Below, piece by piece: positions 40,778 to 50,018 of a DNA stretch of 64,000 bases (its first letter is position 1; each line of letters opens with the position of its first letter). The notes under the pieces were generated by a model. That model made no database searches, was not told the DNA's origin, and was given only the letters and a program-made list of their open reading frames with translations. The position numbers were made by a program, and so were the translations under genes. This stretch comes from Paracoccaceae bacterium (lineage in GTDB: Bacteria > Pseudomonadota > Alphaproteobacteria > Rhodobacterales > Rhodobacteraceae), in contig CANJQT010000002.1 of the NCBI GenBank assembly GCA_947476475.1, forward strand, positions 1 through 64,000. The letters run 5' to 3'.

Positions 40778-42085
40778 CTATCCGTGATAGGCACTTTCGC
40801 CATGCGCGGTTTGGTCAAGACCCTGACGTTCGCTGTCGGCATCGACGCGCAGGCCGATGGTTGCGTCGATCAGCTTGAACAGGGCAAACGACACGATGCC
40901 CGTCCAGATCGCCGTGATCGCCGCTGCCTGAAACTGCACCCAGACCTGCGCCCCAATCGCATAGCCTTCGCCCTTCACGCCGCCAAGGCTGGCTGCTGAA
41001 AACACGCCGGTCAGCAATGCGCCGACAATGCCGCCCACCCCGTGAATACCGAAGACGTCAAGGCTGTCGTCGTAGCGGAAGATATTCTTCACCCGCGTCA
41101 CGAAAATATAGCAGACTGCGGCCGCGATCATTGCCAGAACCATCGCACCGACCGGCCCTACGGTGCCACAGGCGGGCGTCACCGCAACCAACCCCGCCAC
41201 CATGCCTGACGCAGCCCCCAGCATCGAGGCTTTGCCACGCTCTGCTGCCTCGATCAGCGACCAGACAAGGGTGGCAGCCGCGGTGGCAACGAACGTGTTG
41301 ATCATCGCCAGAGTGGCGGCACCATTCGCTTCGAGGTTTGAGCCAACATTAAAGCCGAACCAGCCAACCCACAGCATCGAAGCGCCGATCATCGTCATCA
41401 CCATTGAATGGGGCGCCATGTTTTCACGACCAAAGCCGATGCGCGGGCCAATGACCAGGCAGCCGACCAGTGCCGCGATACCGGCGTTGATATGCACGAC
41501 TGTGCCACCAGCAAAATCTATGGCACCCAACTTGAAGATCAGCCCAGACACATCCCAGACCATGTGCGCCACTGGAAAATAGGCCAACGTGACCCAGAGT
41601 GCCGAAAACAACAGCACCGCGCCGAATTTGACCCGCTCGGCAAAGGCCCCGATGATCAGCGCGGGGGTGATGGCCGCGAATGTCATCTGAAAGACGATGA
41701 ACAGATATTCCGGGATCACATAGCCGGCGCTGAACGTGGCTGACAGGCTATCTGGCGTCACGCCCTTCAAGAACAGCTTGGCTGTGCCGCCCCAAAACAG
41801 GCCGGTCCCGCCGCCGAAGGTGACAGAATAGCCATAGACGACCCAGATCACCATCACCAGGCAGGCGATCAGCGTCGTTTGCATCAGGATTGAGAGCATG
41901 TTTTTCGTGCGCACCAGACCGCCGTAGAAAAGGGCGAGGCCCGGCAAAGTCATGAACAACACCAGCACCGTGGCGATCATCATGAAGGACACATCGCCCT
42001 TGTCCATTACTGGCGCGACGTCTTGTCCAAAGGCGGGGCCGGCTGCGAACAGACCCAGCGCGGCAAGGGGGGATTTCTGCATCAT
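40778..42085 (-). CDS. amtB: Ammonium transporter AmtB
   Basis: 435 residues with a signal-like N terminus and eleven membrane helices. PGLALFYGGLVRTKNMLSIL (about 48-67), FAGGTVVHINAG and DVFGIHGVGGIVGALLTG are Amt signatures; the latter two carry the twin pore histidines. It conducts ammonia/ammonium across the inner membrane and is blocked by unmodified GlnK. Tandem ATGs occur at 42085 and 42082; the first is better spaced from AAGGA. It follows glnK by 25 bp, the classic pair. Its C-terminal tail ends with the usual GlnK-contact region. Confidence 0.95.
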   Translation of the reverse strand: MMQKSPLAALGLFAAGPAFGQDVAPVMDKGDVSFMMIATVLVLFMTLPGLALFYGGLVRTKNMLSILMQTTLIACLVMVIWVVYGYSVTFGGGTGLFWGGTAKLFLKGVTPDSLSATFSAGYVIPEYLFIVFQMTFAAITPALIIGAFAERVKFGAVLLFSALWVTLAYFPVAHMVWDVSGLIFKLGAIDFAGGTVVHINAGIAALVGCLVIGPRIGFGRENMAPHSMVMTMIGASMLWVGWFGFNVGSNLEANGAATLAMINTFVATAAATLVWSLIEAAERGKASMLGAASGMVAGLVAVTPACGTVGPVGAMVLAMIAAAVCYIFVTRVKNIFRYDDSLDVFGIHGVGGIVGALLTGVFSAASLGGVKGEGYAIGAQVWVQFQAAAITAIWTGIVSFALFKLIDATIGLRVDADSERQGLDQTAHGESAYHG

Positions 42086-42110
42086 TGGAGGGTTCCTTTC
42101 GCGGGAAGGG

Positions 42111-42449
42111 TCAAAGGGCATCATCGCCGGTTTCGCCGGTGCGCACGCGCAGGGCCTGTTCAAGGTCGATCACAAAGATCTTGCCATCGCCGATCTTGTC
42201 TGTGCGGGCGGTGCGGGCGATTGTTTCGACCACTTCGTCCGCCTGACCGTCTGGTACCGCGATCTCAAGCTTCATTTTGGGCACGAAACTCACGCTGTAT
42301 TCCGCGCCGCGGTAGATTTCCGTATGGCCGGACTGGGTGCCGAAACCCTTGATTTCGGTCACCATCATGCCGCGCACGCCGATTGCTACCAAAGCCTCGC
42401 GCACCTCGTCCAACTTGTAAGGTTTGATCGCTGCCATGATCAGTTTCAT
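42111..42449 (-). CDS. glnK: Nitrogen regulatory protein P-II (GlnK)
   Basis: 112 residues, exact family length. MKLIMAAIKPYKLDEVREAL is the PII N terminus; the T-loop reads GAEYSVSFVPK with the uridylylation site Tyr51; GDGKIFVIDLEQALRVRTGE is the C-terminal signature. It senses 2-oxoglutarate and ATP/ADP and gates AmtB. Position immediately before amtB supports GlnK over GlnB. The 244-bp divergent region upstream, shared with the PBP gene, shows no sigma-54 -24/-12 element that I could fit, in line with the sigma-70-type NtrC activation known from Rhodobacter. Confidence 0.95.
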   Translation of the reverse strand: MKLIMAAIKPYKLDEVREALVAIGVRGMMVTEIKGFGTQSGHTEIYRGAEYSVSFVPKMKLEIAVPDGQADEVVETIARTARTDKIGDGKIFVIDLEQALRVRTGETGDDAL

Positions 42450-42693
42450 GCCGCCCTCTCGGTTTTACCTATCAAGGAAGATCAAGGATGCTGCGTTGCG
42501 GCATGGCAAGGCGCCAGGCCGCCGCAAGGACCCCCAGACGAAAGATTCCTGATTTTGCAGCATTCAGGGGGAAGCCTGCCTGTTTTTTCACCGTCCTGCG
42601 AAGAATTTGCCGGGTCCGGCACTCTCCACATCGCTTTCCGAACAGGATAAGGTGGTGGCTAACGACAAAAGAGCAGCACCGGAACAGAGGCAC

Positions 42694-44937
42694 ATGGCAG
42701 GTTCGGGCGGGAAGAAGACCGGTTTGGTCGCAGACAAGCGCTATGCTGCAGAGCGTGCGCCGAAACCTGTGCCGAAGCCCAAGGCAGCAAAGACTGCGAA
42801 AGCTGCAAACAGGCGGCCTACGCGCACACGCCGAAGTGGCGGACCCGGCGGCGGGAATTTCATTTTTTCCTTTGTCGTTGGACTTCTGCGGCTTTTGCGG
42901 CGACTGATCTGGGGTTTGAGTTGGCGTGCCGGTCTGTTTGGTGGCCTGATCCTGTTTGGGTTCAGCTATTACTATTATGCTCAGCTACCTGATTACGATG
43001 CTCTGATCGACGCCCGGGCCCGAGGGTCGGTCACCTTGCTGGACCGGGATGGCAAGGTGTTCGCCTGGCGCGGAGAAACGTTCGGCGGGCAGGTTGATGT
43101 GGAAACCGTGTCGCCCTTCCTGCGCGATGCCGTAGTGGCGACCGAGGACAAGCGGTTCTACAGCCATTTCGGGATCAGCCCGCGCGGGATCGCCAGCGCG
43201 ATCAGCATCAACATGTCCGAAGGGCGCGGCCCATTTGAAGGCAACGGCGGTTCGACCATCACCCAGCAGCTGGCCAAGCTCCTCTGCCTTGGTGTGGACT
43301 ATGATCCCAGGATCTGGAAAAGCGAGTCTGACTATGAAGATGATTGCCGAAGCGGCGGCCTGAAGCGCAAGCTGAAGGAAATCCCCTTCGCTTTCGCGCT
43401 TGAAGCGAAGTACGGAAAGAAAGGTGTTCTGTCGCTTTATCTCAACCGGGCTTACCTGGGCGCGGGGGCGCGCGGATTCGAAGCGGCGGCGCAGCGCTAT
43501 TTTGGCAAGTCGGCGGCCGACGTATCCCCTGCAGAAGCGGCCATGCTGGCGGGCCTGCTGAAAGCCCCGTCGAAATACGCGCCGACTTCGAACCTGCAAC
43601 GCTCGCAGGACCGCGCCAGTGTCATCCTCGATCTGATGCATGAACAGGATTATCTGACGGACGCGCAATATCAGGAAGCCAAGGAAAACCCGGCGCGCCT
43701 ATCCAAAGCTGCGCAGGCCCGTGCGGGCGGCTATTTTGCGGATTGGGTCATGGAATCCGGCCCCGCCTTCCTGACCAACGACACGACCGAAGACGTGGTT
43801 ATGCGCACGACACTTGACCAGAAGATCCAACGCGCCGCCGACGATGCGTTGAAGACGGTTTTTTCCGCCAAGCTCAAGGAAGGCTCTAAGGCCGAAGCAG
43901 CGATTGTCGTCATGTCCCCCGATGGTGCTGTTCGGGCCATGGTGGGCGGGCGTCAGGCGCAGGCGACAGGGGCCTTCAACCGCGCAACCCAGGCGCTGCG
44001 CCAGGTCGGGTCCACCTTCAAACCCTTCGTCTACGCAGCAGCGCTGGATCTGGGGTATAATATGAATACGATAGTGGATGACGCGCCCGTCACCATCTAT
44101 GTGCCCGGCTCCGGGGACTGGTCGCCCAAGAATTACGAACCTGAATTTCGTGGTCCGATCAGCCTGATCGAGGCACTGACCAATTCGATCAACACCGCAA
44201 CCGTGCGCGTATCACAGTTGGCAGGGCTGGATGCCGTGCGGCAGGTGGCCAGCCAGTTTGGTTTTGCCCATGAATTGGCGCCGGGCCCCGCGGTAGTGCT
44301 GGGAGTGTCGGAGTCCACCTTGTTGGATATGACGGGGGCCTATGCCGGCATTCTCAATGGTGGATCGTCGGTCAAACCATATGGTCTGGTCGAACTGCGT
44401 ATTCAGGGCGACGACGAAGCGCTTCTGGGTCAGGAGGGCGGCATTGGCGAACGGGTGATTTCGGAAGAAGCGGCCCATCAACTGACCTATATGATGACTC
44501 AGGTTGTTGAACGCGGCACCGGGCGGCGGGCCAGGCTGGACGGCTGGCAGGTGGCGGGCAAGACAGGCACCACGCAATCAGCGCGCGACGCCTGGTTCAT
44601 CGGCTTTACCGCTGATTATGTGGTTGGGGTCTGGATGGGTTACGACAACAATGAGCCCCTGACCGGTGTGACGGGCGGCGGCATCCCTGCCGAAATCTGG
44701 CACCAGGTGATGGCCGACATCACCGCCGACATGGAGCCGAGCCCCCTACCTATGATCCGCCCGGAAGAACTTCCAGCGTCCGCAGGGGCAGGGGCGGATG
44801 GATCGGTACCGACTGCTCCGTCCTTTCCCGGACAAATCTTCGATGCCACGGGCGGCGGCCAACCGCTGCCAGAGCAGCAACCGGCTGGCCAGACCTTGGG
44901 AGATGTGTTGATGAGCATCCTCAAAGGCGGCAACTGA
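42694..44937 (+). CDS. Class A penicillin-binding protein (transglycosylase/transpeptidase)
   Basis: 747 residues from the chosen ATG. A basic cytoplasmic N terminus (about 1-60) precedes one membrane helix (LFGGLILFGFSYYYYAQLP). The GT51 domain has EDKRFYSHFGISPRGI with the catalytic Glu, then GGSTITQQLAKLL. The transpeptidase domain has GSTFKPFVYAAALD (SxxK serine), SINTATV (SxN-type) and KTGTTQSARDAWF (KTG). It polymerises and cross-links peptidoglycan on the periplasmic face. Upstream starts (GTG 42655 with AGGA, or 42607) are possible; the ATG at 42694 fits relatives beginning MxGxG. Ends at a hairpin shared with mlaC. Confidence 0.88.
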   Translation: MAGSGGKKTGLVADKRYAAERAPKPVPKPKAAKTAKAANRRPTRTRRSGGPGGGNFIFSFVVGLLRLLRRLIWGLSWRAGLFGGLILFGFSYYYYAQLPDYDALIDARARGSVTLLDRDGKVFAWRGETFGGQVDVETVSPFLRDAVVATEDKRFYSHFGISPRGIASAISINMSEGRGPFEGNGGSTITQQLAKLLCLGVDYDPRIWKSESDYEDDCRSGGLKRKLKEIPFAFALEAKYGKKGVLSLYLNRAYLGAGARGFEAAAQRYFGKSAADVSPAEAAMLAGLLKAPSKYAPTSNLQRSQDRASVILDLMHEQDYLTDAQYQEAKENPARLSKAAQARAGGYFADWVMESGPAFLTNDTTEDVVMRTTLDQKIQRAADDALKTVFSAKLKEGSKAEAAIVVMSPDGAVRAMVGGRQAQATGAFNRATQALRQVGSTFKPFVYAAALDLGYNMNTIVDDAPVTIYVPGSGDWSPKNYEPEFRGPISLIEALTNSINTATVRVSQLAGLDAVRQVASQFGFAHELAPGPAVVLGVSESTLLDMTGAYAGILNGGSSVKPYGLVELRIQGDDEALLGQEGGIGERVISEEAAHQLTYMMTQVVERGTGRRARLDGWQVAGKTGTTQSARDAWFIGFTADYVVGVWMGYDNNEPLTGVTGGGIPAEIWHQVMADITADMEPSPLPMIRPEELPASAGAGADGSVPTAPSFPGQIFDATGGGQPLPEQQPAGQTLGDVLMSILKGGN

Positions 44938-44944
44938 AACGAAA

Positions 44945-44969
44945 ACAGGCAGGGATCGCGCCTGCCTGT
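44945..44969. terminator. Convergent hairpin between the PBP gene and mlaC
   Basis: 9-bp stem ACAGGCAGG (44945-44953) / CCTGCCTGT (44961-44969), followed by CTTGCTTT on the plus strand and preceded by GAAA, which gives UUUC on the minus transcript. It lies between the stops at 44937 and 44996, so probably acts in both directions. Confidence 0.6.
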
Positions 44970-44995
44970 CTTGCTTTGTCGCGCCGAAATCCCGG

Positions 44996-45601
44996 TTAGC
45001 TTTGCGCCTTTAGCGCCGCTATCAGCTTGTTGATGTCCCCACGGTTCTTGTCCAGGATCGAACCTATCTCCGTCCGCTCTGCGGCCAACATGTTCACCCC
45101 TTCGATGATGATATTGAAGAACCGGTCCTGACCCGACTTGTCGAAAACATGCCAGCGCACCTCGAACGAGTTTTGCCCTTTCAACTTTGCGGTCGACACG
45201 ACCTCGTAGAAGGTTTTCAAAGGATGCGCGTCTTGCACCTCGATCACGCCGCCGATGAATTCCCGGAACCGGCGGCCATACTTCACCGCGATGTAGCGCT
45301 TGAACGCCTTGGTGAAGGCCGCCTTTTGTTCGGCGCTTGCCTTTTTGCCCTTTGGCCCAAGGGCGGACAGGGCAATATAATTCTCGTCGGCATAATGCGA
45401 AAAAATACCCTCGAAGTCGCGGAACATCTCGTTTTCCGAGCGTCCGGAATTGATAACGCGGTTGATTTCGGCAATGAGTTTGTCGATCAGCGCGCGCGCC
45501 TCGTCAACATTCAGGGCCAACGACAGCTGGGGCATCAGGGTGACGGCAAGGGTCGCGGCGCCTAACGCACCAAAGCCACGACGGGACAGGTCACGGGGCA
45601 T
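44996..45601 (-). CDS. mlaC: MlaC/Ttg2D-type phospholipid-binding protein
   Basis: 201 residues. The N terminus has a twin-arginine signal, SRRGFGALGAATLAVTLMPQLSLA (about 5-28), and the mature part matches the Tol_Tol_Ttg2 family: EMFRDFEGIFSHYADENYIA, FTKAFKRYIAVKYGRRFREF, and VRWHVFDKSGQDRFFNIIIEGVNML (about 140-165). MlaC shuttles phospholipids across the periplasm between outer-membrane MlaA and the inner-membrane MlaFEDB transporter. Its start (45601) overlaps the mlaA stop by 11 bp; ATGs slightly upstream are alternatives. mlaFEDB are not in the window. A Tat rather than Sec signal is noteworthy. Confidence 0.88.
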   Translation of the reverse strand: MPRDLSRRGFGALGAATLAVTLMPQLSLALNVDEARALIDKLIAEINRVINSGRSENEMFRDFEGIFSHYADENYIALSALGPKGKKASAEQKAAFTKAFKRYIAVKYGRRFREFIGGVIEVQDAHPLKTFYEVVSTAKLKGQNSFEVRWHVFDKSGQDRFFNIIIEGVNMLAAERTEIGSILDKNRGDINKLIAALKAQS

Positions 45602-46364
45602 AGGGGTCCTCATAGGGATCGGCCACATCTTCCTCTATGCCCAGTTCGTAGTGGCGGCTCTGAAGGAACAGAAGCCGCGCCTGAGCATAGCTGTCGGCGC
45701 TTTCATACAGGATGGATTCGTACGTGTCTGCGAACTGCTGACGATCACCCACCTTGGCGGTCAACCGTGCGAACGTGATATAGTTGGCCTCGCGCGGCGG
45801 GAAAAGGTTGTTCATCGGGTCGATGGCAATATCAACGATGGTACCGGCGAGATCCCGCTCGGTCGTGGGCCCTAGGAAAGGTGCCTCCAGATATGCCCCC
45901 TCGCCGACACCCCAGGTGTGCAGCGTTTCTCCAAAGTCTGCGCCCTCAGCCGGGATTCCGATGGCGGTTGCAGGGTCAAATAGGCCGCCGATACCGACGG
46001 TCGTGTTGACCGCAAGACGAAGTGTATCCTGCAGTGCAGGCCCGGGTTTCAATTGCAACAGGTTGTTCACAATGGCGCTGGGCATGCCGACATTGTGGGA
46101 AAAGTTGCTGAAGCCCACAGCGACCGGTTTGGGGATCGTCGGCAGGATCCCCTTCGTTTCGTTATTGCCAAAAAAGAAGCGGTCAATCGCCAGGTTGAAG
46201 CGATGGACCTTGCGGTTGCCCGCCTCATAGGGATCGTTGAATTCCGAGTCGGCTTGCGGGCGGCTGCAACCGCTCAGACTGACTGCAACTGCCAGAACGG
46301 CAGCCAGCCCCGAAAGCGGTCTTTTGAAGGGCTTGCACAAAGGTTTCTTAAACATATCGCGCAT
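45591..46364 (-). CDS. mlaA: Outer-membrane lipoprotein MlaA (VacJ family)
   Basis: 257 residues. The signal peptide ends in a lipobox LSGC with lipidated Cys33. The mature protein has the VacJ blocks DPYEAGNRKVHRFNLAIDRF (45-64), NLLQLKPGPALQDTLRLAVN and WGVGEGAYLEAPFLGPTTERD. MlaA forms a ring in the outer membrane that removes phospholipids from the outer leaflet. ATGs at 46364 and 46355 are both possible. A long in-frame extension to 46727 runs through the opposite-strand secretion gene and is rejected. It is the first gene of the mlaA-mlaC pair. Confidence 0.92.
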   Translation of the reverse strand: MRDMFKKPLCKPFKRPLSGLAAVLAVAVSLSGCSRPQADSEFNDPYEAGNRKVHRFNLAIDRFFFGNNETKGILPTIPKPVAVGFSNFSHNVGMPSAIVNNLLQLKPGPALQDTLRLAVNTTVGIGGLFDPATAIGIPAEGADFGETLHTWGVGEGAYLEAPFLGPTTERDLAGTIVDIAIDPMNNLFPPREANYITFARLTAKVGDRQQFADTYESILYESADSYAQARLLFLQSRHYELGIEEDVADPYEDPYAP

Positions 46365-46480
46365 AATTCCACGATGGACGACTTGGTGCAGCCTTAAGAG
46401 CCGCGCGCGCAGCATGCAAGACGCACTTGGTCGAAGCTTGGTAAAGTGATGGTTTTCCGCTTCAGAAGGAAGAAGGCGCG

Positions 46481-48205
46481 ATGATTCAGCGCAACAGTTC
46501 CAGCGTGCCAATACTTTATGACGTGTTCTGGCGCTGCCGTGCGGCGTTGGCCTCAGCCGGTATTTTCTCGGCCTTCGTGAATCTGCTGATGCTGACTGGA
46601 CCGATGTTTTCGATACAGATCTACGACCGGGTTCTGGCAAGTCGGTCGCAAGAAACCCTGTTCGCGCTGATCTTGCTGGCCTGTTTTTTGTACACGCTTC
46701 TTTTCCTTCTTGAGACAGCGCGTGCATGGCTTATGACCCGGGTTGCTGCGCGGGTTCAGTCCGGGCTGGATGGCAGGTTGTTCGAATTGGTGCAATCGCG
46801 TGCGGGGGCCGGGGATATTGGCCCCCTGCGCGATCTGGAGGCCGTGCAAAGGGCGCTTGGATCCCCGGTGGCCCTTGCCGCGATGGACCTGCCTTGGGCC
46901 CCCATATTCCTGCTGGCAATCTTTGCACTGCATCCCTTCCTTGGGGTGATGGCCATTATCGGCGGCACTTTGTTGCTGGTTCTGTCCTGGGCGCAGGGCC
47001 GGCTGTTGAATCACAGCGCGACGGAAGCCGCGAGGCAAACGCATTGCGCGGATCTTTTCGCCCAGCAATGCGTTGCCGCCGATGGTGCGGTGCGGGCTTT
47101 GGGCATGGGCCCTGGCAGTCTGGCGCGCTGGGGCACCCTAAGGAACTGCGGGCTTGCAGCGTCGGTTGCCTTGGCAGACGGGATGGCCTTGGCGGGATCG
47201 GCGGGCCGGGTCTTGCGGCTTTTTTTGCAGTCAGCCCTGCTGGCCGCAGGTGCCTGGCTGGTCATGGGTGGTCAGATTTCGGGCGGCGCGATGTTCGCCG
47301 CGTCGATCCTCATGGGGCGGGCCCTGGCCCCTGTCGAAGGATTGATCGCCGGATGGCCATCGGCACGCCGTGCGATTGCAGGATGGTCAGCCCTGGCGGA
47401 TCTACTTGGGCGTGAAGCACGGCCTGCCGTTCAACACCTCCTGCCTGCCCCATGCCGCGAAGTTTTGGTCGAGGGCCTGACAGTTACGCCGCCCGGCGCG
47501 ACCAGTCCCGGTCTGCAGGGCTTGTCATTTCAGCTTCCGGCGGGGAAGGTTCTGGGGGTAGTCGGGCCGTCTGGTTCGGGAAAATCGACCCTTATACGGG
47601 CCCTTTCAGGGGTTTGGACCACGTCCGAAGGTTGCATCAGGTTCGACGGGGCATCCTTTGATCAGTATTCTTCCGCCATTCTGGGCCGGGCCTTGGGCTA
47701 TCTGCCGCAAACCCTGCGCCTGTTCGATGGAACTATCGCCGAAAATATAGCGCGGCTGGATGAGAACCCGCCGCCTGAGGCCGTGCGAGCGGCGGCCCAC
47801 GCCGCAGGGCTGCATGAGCTGATCCTGTCCCTGCCGAATGGCTATGATACGCCGCTTTCCCGGGGTGGCGCTTCCTTGTCTGGAGGGCAAGTCCAGCGTA
47901 TCGGTTTGGCTCGGGCCTTCTACGGCGCGCCATGGCTGTTGTTGCTGGATGAGCCGGAGACCGGTCTTGATGCTGAAGGTCAGGCCGCATTGATCCGCTC
48001 GATCCGTATCCATAAGGCACGTGGCGGTTCGGTCGTTCTGTCCGCACATCGCATGCAGATCTTGCGGGACTGCGACCTGATTCTTGCGCTGGATGGCGGT
48101 TTCTGCCGCGCATTCGGGCCACGCGAAAAGGTACTGACTGACCTGGGTACCCTGTCAGCCGGCTCATCACACCGCGCGAAGTTTATCGCCGGAGGCGCGG
48201 CATGA
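46481..48205 (+). CDS. Type I secretion ABC transporter (PrtD/HlyB-like, no peptidase domain)
   Basis: 574 residues: a six-helix exporter domain (about 20-300, opening with FVNLLMLTGPMFSIQIYDRVL, which is typical of PrtD-type exporters) and an ATPase domain with Walker A GPSGSGKST (362-370), Q-loop YLPQ, signature LSGGQVQR and Walker B LLLLDEPETGLD. It lacks the N-terminal C39-like domain, like PrtD/RsaD exporters of RTX proteins. It overlaps the HlyD-type adaptor by ATGA. No RTX or other glycine-rich substrate gene and no TolC homologue lie nearby, so the cargo is unknown. Confidence 0.9.
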   Translation: MIQRNSSSVPILYDVFWRCRAALASAGIFSAFVNLLMLTGPMFSIQIYDRVLASRSQETLFALILLACFLYTLLFLLETARAWLMTRVAARVQSGLDGRLFELVQSRAGAGDIGPLRDLEAVQRALGSPVALAAMDLPWAPIFLLAIFALHPFLGVMAIIGGTLLLVLSWAQGRLLNHSATEAARQTHCADLFAQQCVAADGAVRALGMGPGSLARWGTLRNCGLAASVALADGMALAGSAGRVLRLFLQSALLAAGAWLVMGGQISGGAMFAASILMGRALAPVEGLIAGWPSARRAIAGWSALADLLGREARPAVQHLLPAPCREVLVEGLTVTPPGATSPGLQGLSFQLPAGKVLGVVGPSGSGKSTLIRALSGVWTTSEGCIRFDGASFDQYSSAILGRALGYLPQTLRLFDGTIAENIARLDENPPPEAVRAAAHAAGLHELILSLPNGYDTPLSRGGASLSGGQVQRIGLARAFYGAPWLLLLDEPETGLDAEGQAALIRSIRIHKARGGSVVLSAHRMQILRDCDLILALDGGFCRAFGPREKVLTDLGTLSAGSSHRAKFIAGGAA

Positions 48206-49488
48206 CTAACCCGCCGCTCTGGTCAGCGCGCTTGCCGTTGGTCCTTGGTTTCACCACGCTTTTGGCCCTTTTTGTGGGTTGCTTTACCTGGTCGTCACTC
48301 ATGCCGATTTCCGGCGCAGTCATTGCGGCTGGTAGCGTCGAAATGGCAGAAGGCCTACAGTCGGTCCAGCACCCCGACGGTGGCCGCGTCGCCGAGATAT
48401 TCGTGACCGAGGGTGCGCGGGTAAATGCAGGACAGCTTTTGCTGCGCCTAGACGGCACAGCCACCCGCTCTGACCTTGTGGTGGTTGAAGCACGACTTGT
48501 CGAACGCCGTGCAGAACGCGCGCGCCTTGAGGCCGAACGTGACGGGCGAGACCGCATCATTTTTCCGGAAACGCGCGCGGCCCAACTGGCGGCCCAACCG
48601 GACCTTGCCCGTCATGTCGCTGCACAAAACGCGCTGTTTGCGGCCAATGCCGCAGTTTCCCGTAGTCAACTGGGCCAAATCACCCGCCTTGTTGACCAAA
48701 TCAACGAACAGGTGCGAGGGATTGACGCGCAGATCGGGGCCACCCAAGCCCAGATCCGGCTTTTGCGGGCGGAACGTGGCCGCATGGCGCAGCTGGTCAG
48801 CAAAGACCTGATCCCGAAGGCGCGCCTGTTCGAACTTGACCGGGAACTTACCCGCGAAGTGGGGGCGCTCGGCAGCCTGCGCGCCAACCGCGCCGAAGTG
48901 TTGGCGCGCCGGGCCGAAGTAAATCTGGAGAGCCTGAGGCTGACATCGGCGCGCAGCGCCACAGCAAGCAGTGCGCTGAAAGTGCTGCTGGGTGAAGAGG
49001 AGGAGCTGTTAGAACGCCGACGGGCACTGATCCGCCAACTGGCGGCGTATGATCTGCGTGCGCCTTTGTCGGGGGTGGTTCTGGGTCTGCAGACGACATC
49101 GCCAGCTTCTGTTCTGCGCCCGGCTGAACCCGCCATGTACATTGTCCCGGACGACGGCGCCTTTGTGGTGGAAGCCCGGATTTCCGCCACCGATATCGAC
49201 CAGATCCGCCTCGGACAGCCCGCCCGCCTGCGCATTGGTGCTTTCGACGCCAATCTTATGCCTGACTTGGCCGGGACATTGGCATATGTCGCTGCGGATG
49301 CGCAGTCGGATCAGGCGGGAGGCGCACTCTCTTATCGGGTTAAGATTGAACTGACGGGCCGACATACCACCCTCCTGCGATCCGGCATGCCGGTCGAGGT
49401 GTTCCTGACAACAGGTCCGCGCACCGCCCTCTCCTATCTTCTTGACCCGTTCACCCGTTCCTTCGGCCGCGTCTTCCGCGACGGCTGA
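48202..49488 (+). CDS. HlyD-family type I secretion membrane fusion protein
   Basis: 428 residues. One N-terminal membrane helix (about 13-35, TTLLALFVGCFTWSSLMPIS) is followed by the lipoyl/barrel start AVIAAGSVEMAEGLQSVQHPDGGRVAEIFVTEGARVNAGQLLLRLDG (about 35-82). A long periplasmic coiled coil (about 90-270) and the closing beta-barrel AYDLRAPLSGVVLGLQTTSPASVL come next. It bridges the inner-membrane ABC exporter to an outer-membrane TolC-like channel. Start overlaps the exporter stop (48202-48205). The two genes form a complete inner-membrane type I secretion pair without visible cargo. Confidence 0.9.
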   Translation: MTNPPLWSARLPLVLGFTTLLALFVGCFTWSSLMPISGAVIAAGSVEMAEGLQSVQHPDGGRVAEIFVTEGARVNAGQLLLRLDGTATRSDLVVVEARLVERRAERARLEAERDGRDRIIFPETRAAQLAAQPDLARHVAAQNALFAANAAVSRSQLGQITRLVDQINEQVRGIDAQIGATQAQIRLLRAERGRMAQLVSKDLIPKARLFELDRELTREVGALGSLRANRAEVLARRAEVNLESLRLTSARSATASSALKVLLGEEEELLERRRALIRQLAAYDLRAPLSGVVLGLQTTSPASVLRPAEPAMYIVPDDGAFVVEARISATDIDQIRLGQPARLRIGAFDANLMPDLAGTLAYVAADAQSDQAGGALSYRVKIELTGRHTTLLRSGMPVEVFLTTGPRTALSYLLDPFTRSFGRVFRDG

Positions 49489-49553
49489 CCCCCCTTTTCC
49501 CGCCCCCGTCCAACGGTTAGGTTGCGCGCAAAATGACAGTCGGAGGAACGGAC

Positions 49554-50018
49554 ATGACCGGAAAGATCGAAGCGCGGCTTGCGGAACTTGGGGTGGTTCT
49601 GCCTGACGCCCCCGCACCCGCCGCCAATTATGTGCCCTTCGTGCAGGTTGGCGATCTTGTCTTTGTGTCAGGCCAGATCAGCCAGGATGCAAATGGCCTG
49701 ATCAAGGGTCGTCTGGGCGCAGAACTGGATGCCGCCGCAGGTGCCGCCGCCGCCCGCCGCTGCGGGATCAGCCTGCTGGCGCAGGCCCGCGCCGCTTGCG
49801 CCGGCGACCTTGACCGGCTGGTGCGGGTGGTCAAGCTGACCGGCTTTGTCAATTGCACAACCGATTTCAGCGATCAGCCGAAGGTGATTAACGGCTGCTC
49901 CGATTTTCTGGTCGAAGTGCTGGGGGATGCTGGCCGCCATTCCCGTTCGGCAGTGGGCGCGCCCGCCTTGCCACTGGGCGTAGCGGTCGAAATAGAGGCA
50001 ATCTTTCAGGTAAAATAA
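49554..50018 (+). CDS. RidA-family (YjgF/UK114-like) protein
   Basis: 154 residues of the long RidA subfamily: ARLAELGVVLPDAPAPAANYVPFVQVGDLVFVSGQIS at the N terminus (about 7-43) and LPLGVAVEIEAIFQV at the C terminus. Archetypal RidA hydrolyses reactive enamine/imine intermediates; this longer subgroup is less studied and lacks a firm assignment, so no symbol is given. GGAGG lies just upstream of the ATG at 49554. The stop overlaps the next gene start (TAATG at 50016-50020), indicating coupling to the phosphodiesterase. Confidence 0.82.
   Translation: MTGKIEARLAELGVVLPDAPAPAANYVPFVQVGDLVFVSGQISQDANGLIKGRLGAELDAAAGAAAARRCGISLLAQARAACAGDLDRLVRVVKLTGFVNCTTDFSDQPKVINGCSDFLVEVLGDAGRHSRSAVGAPALPLGVAVEIEAIFQVK

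Noticed and set aside
42450..42693. Sigma-54 promoter for glnK-amtB
   Set aside because: Neither strand shows GG and GC with the required 10-base spacing in a TGGCAC/TTGC context. Rhodobacter NtrC is known to act with sigma-70, so its absence is not surprising.
46365..46727. N-terminal extension of MlaA to 46727
   Set aside because: The extension has no similarity to VacJ proteins, runs through the start of the divergent secretion gene, and would bury the lipoprotein signal peptide internally.
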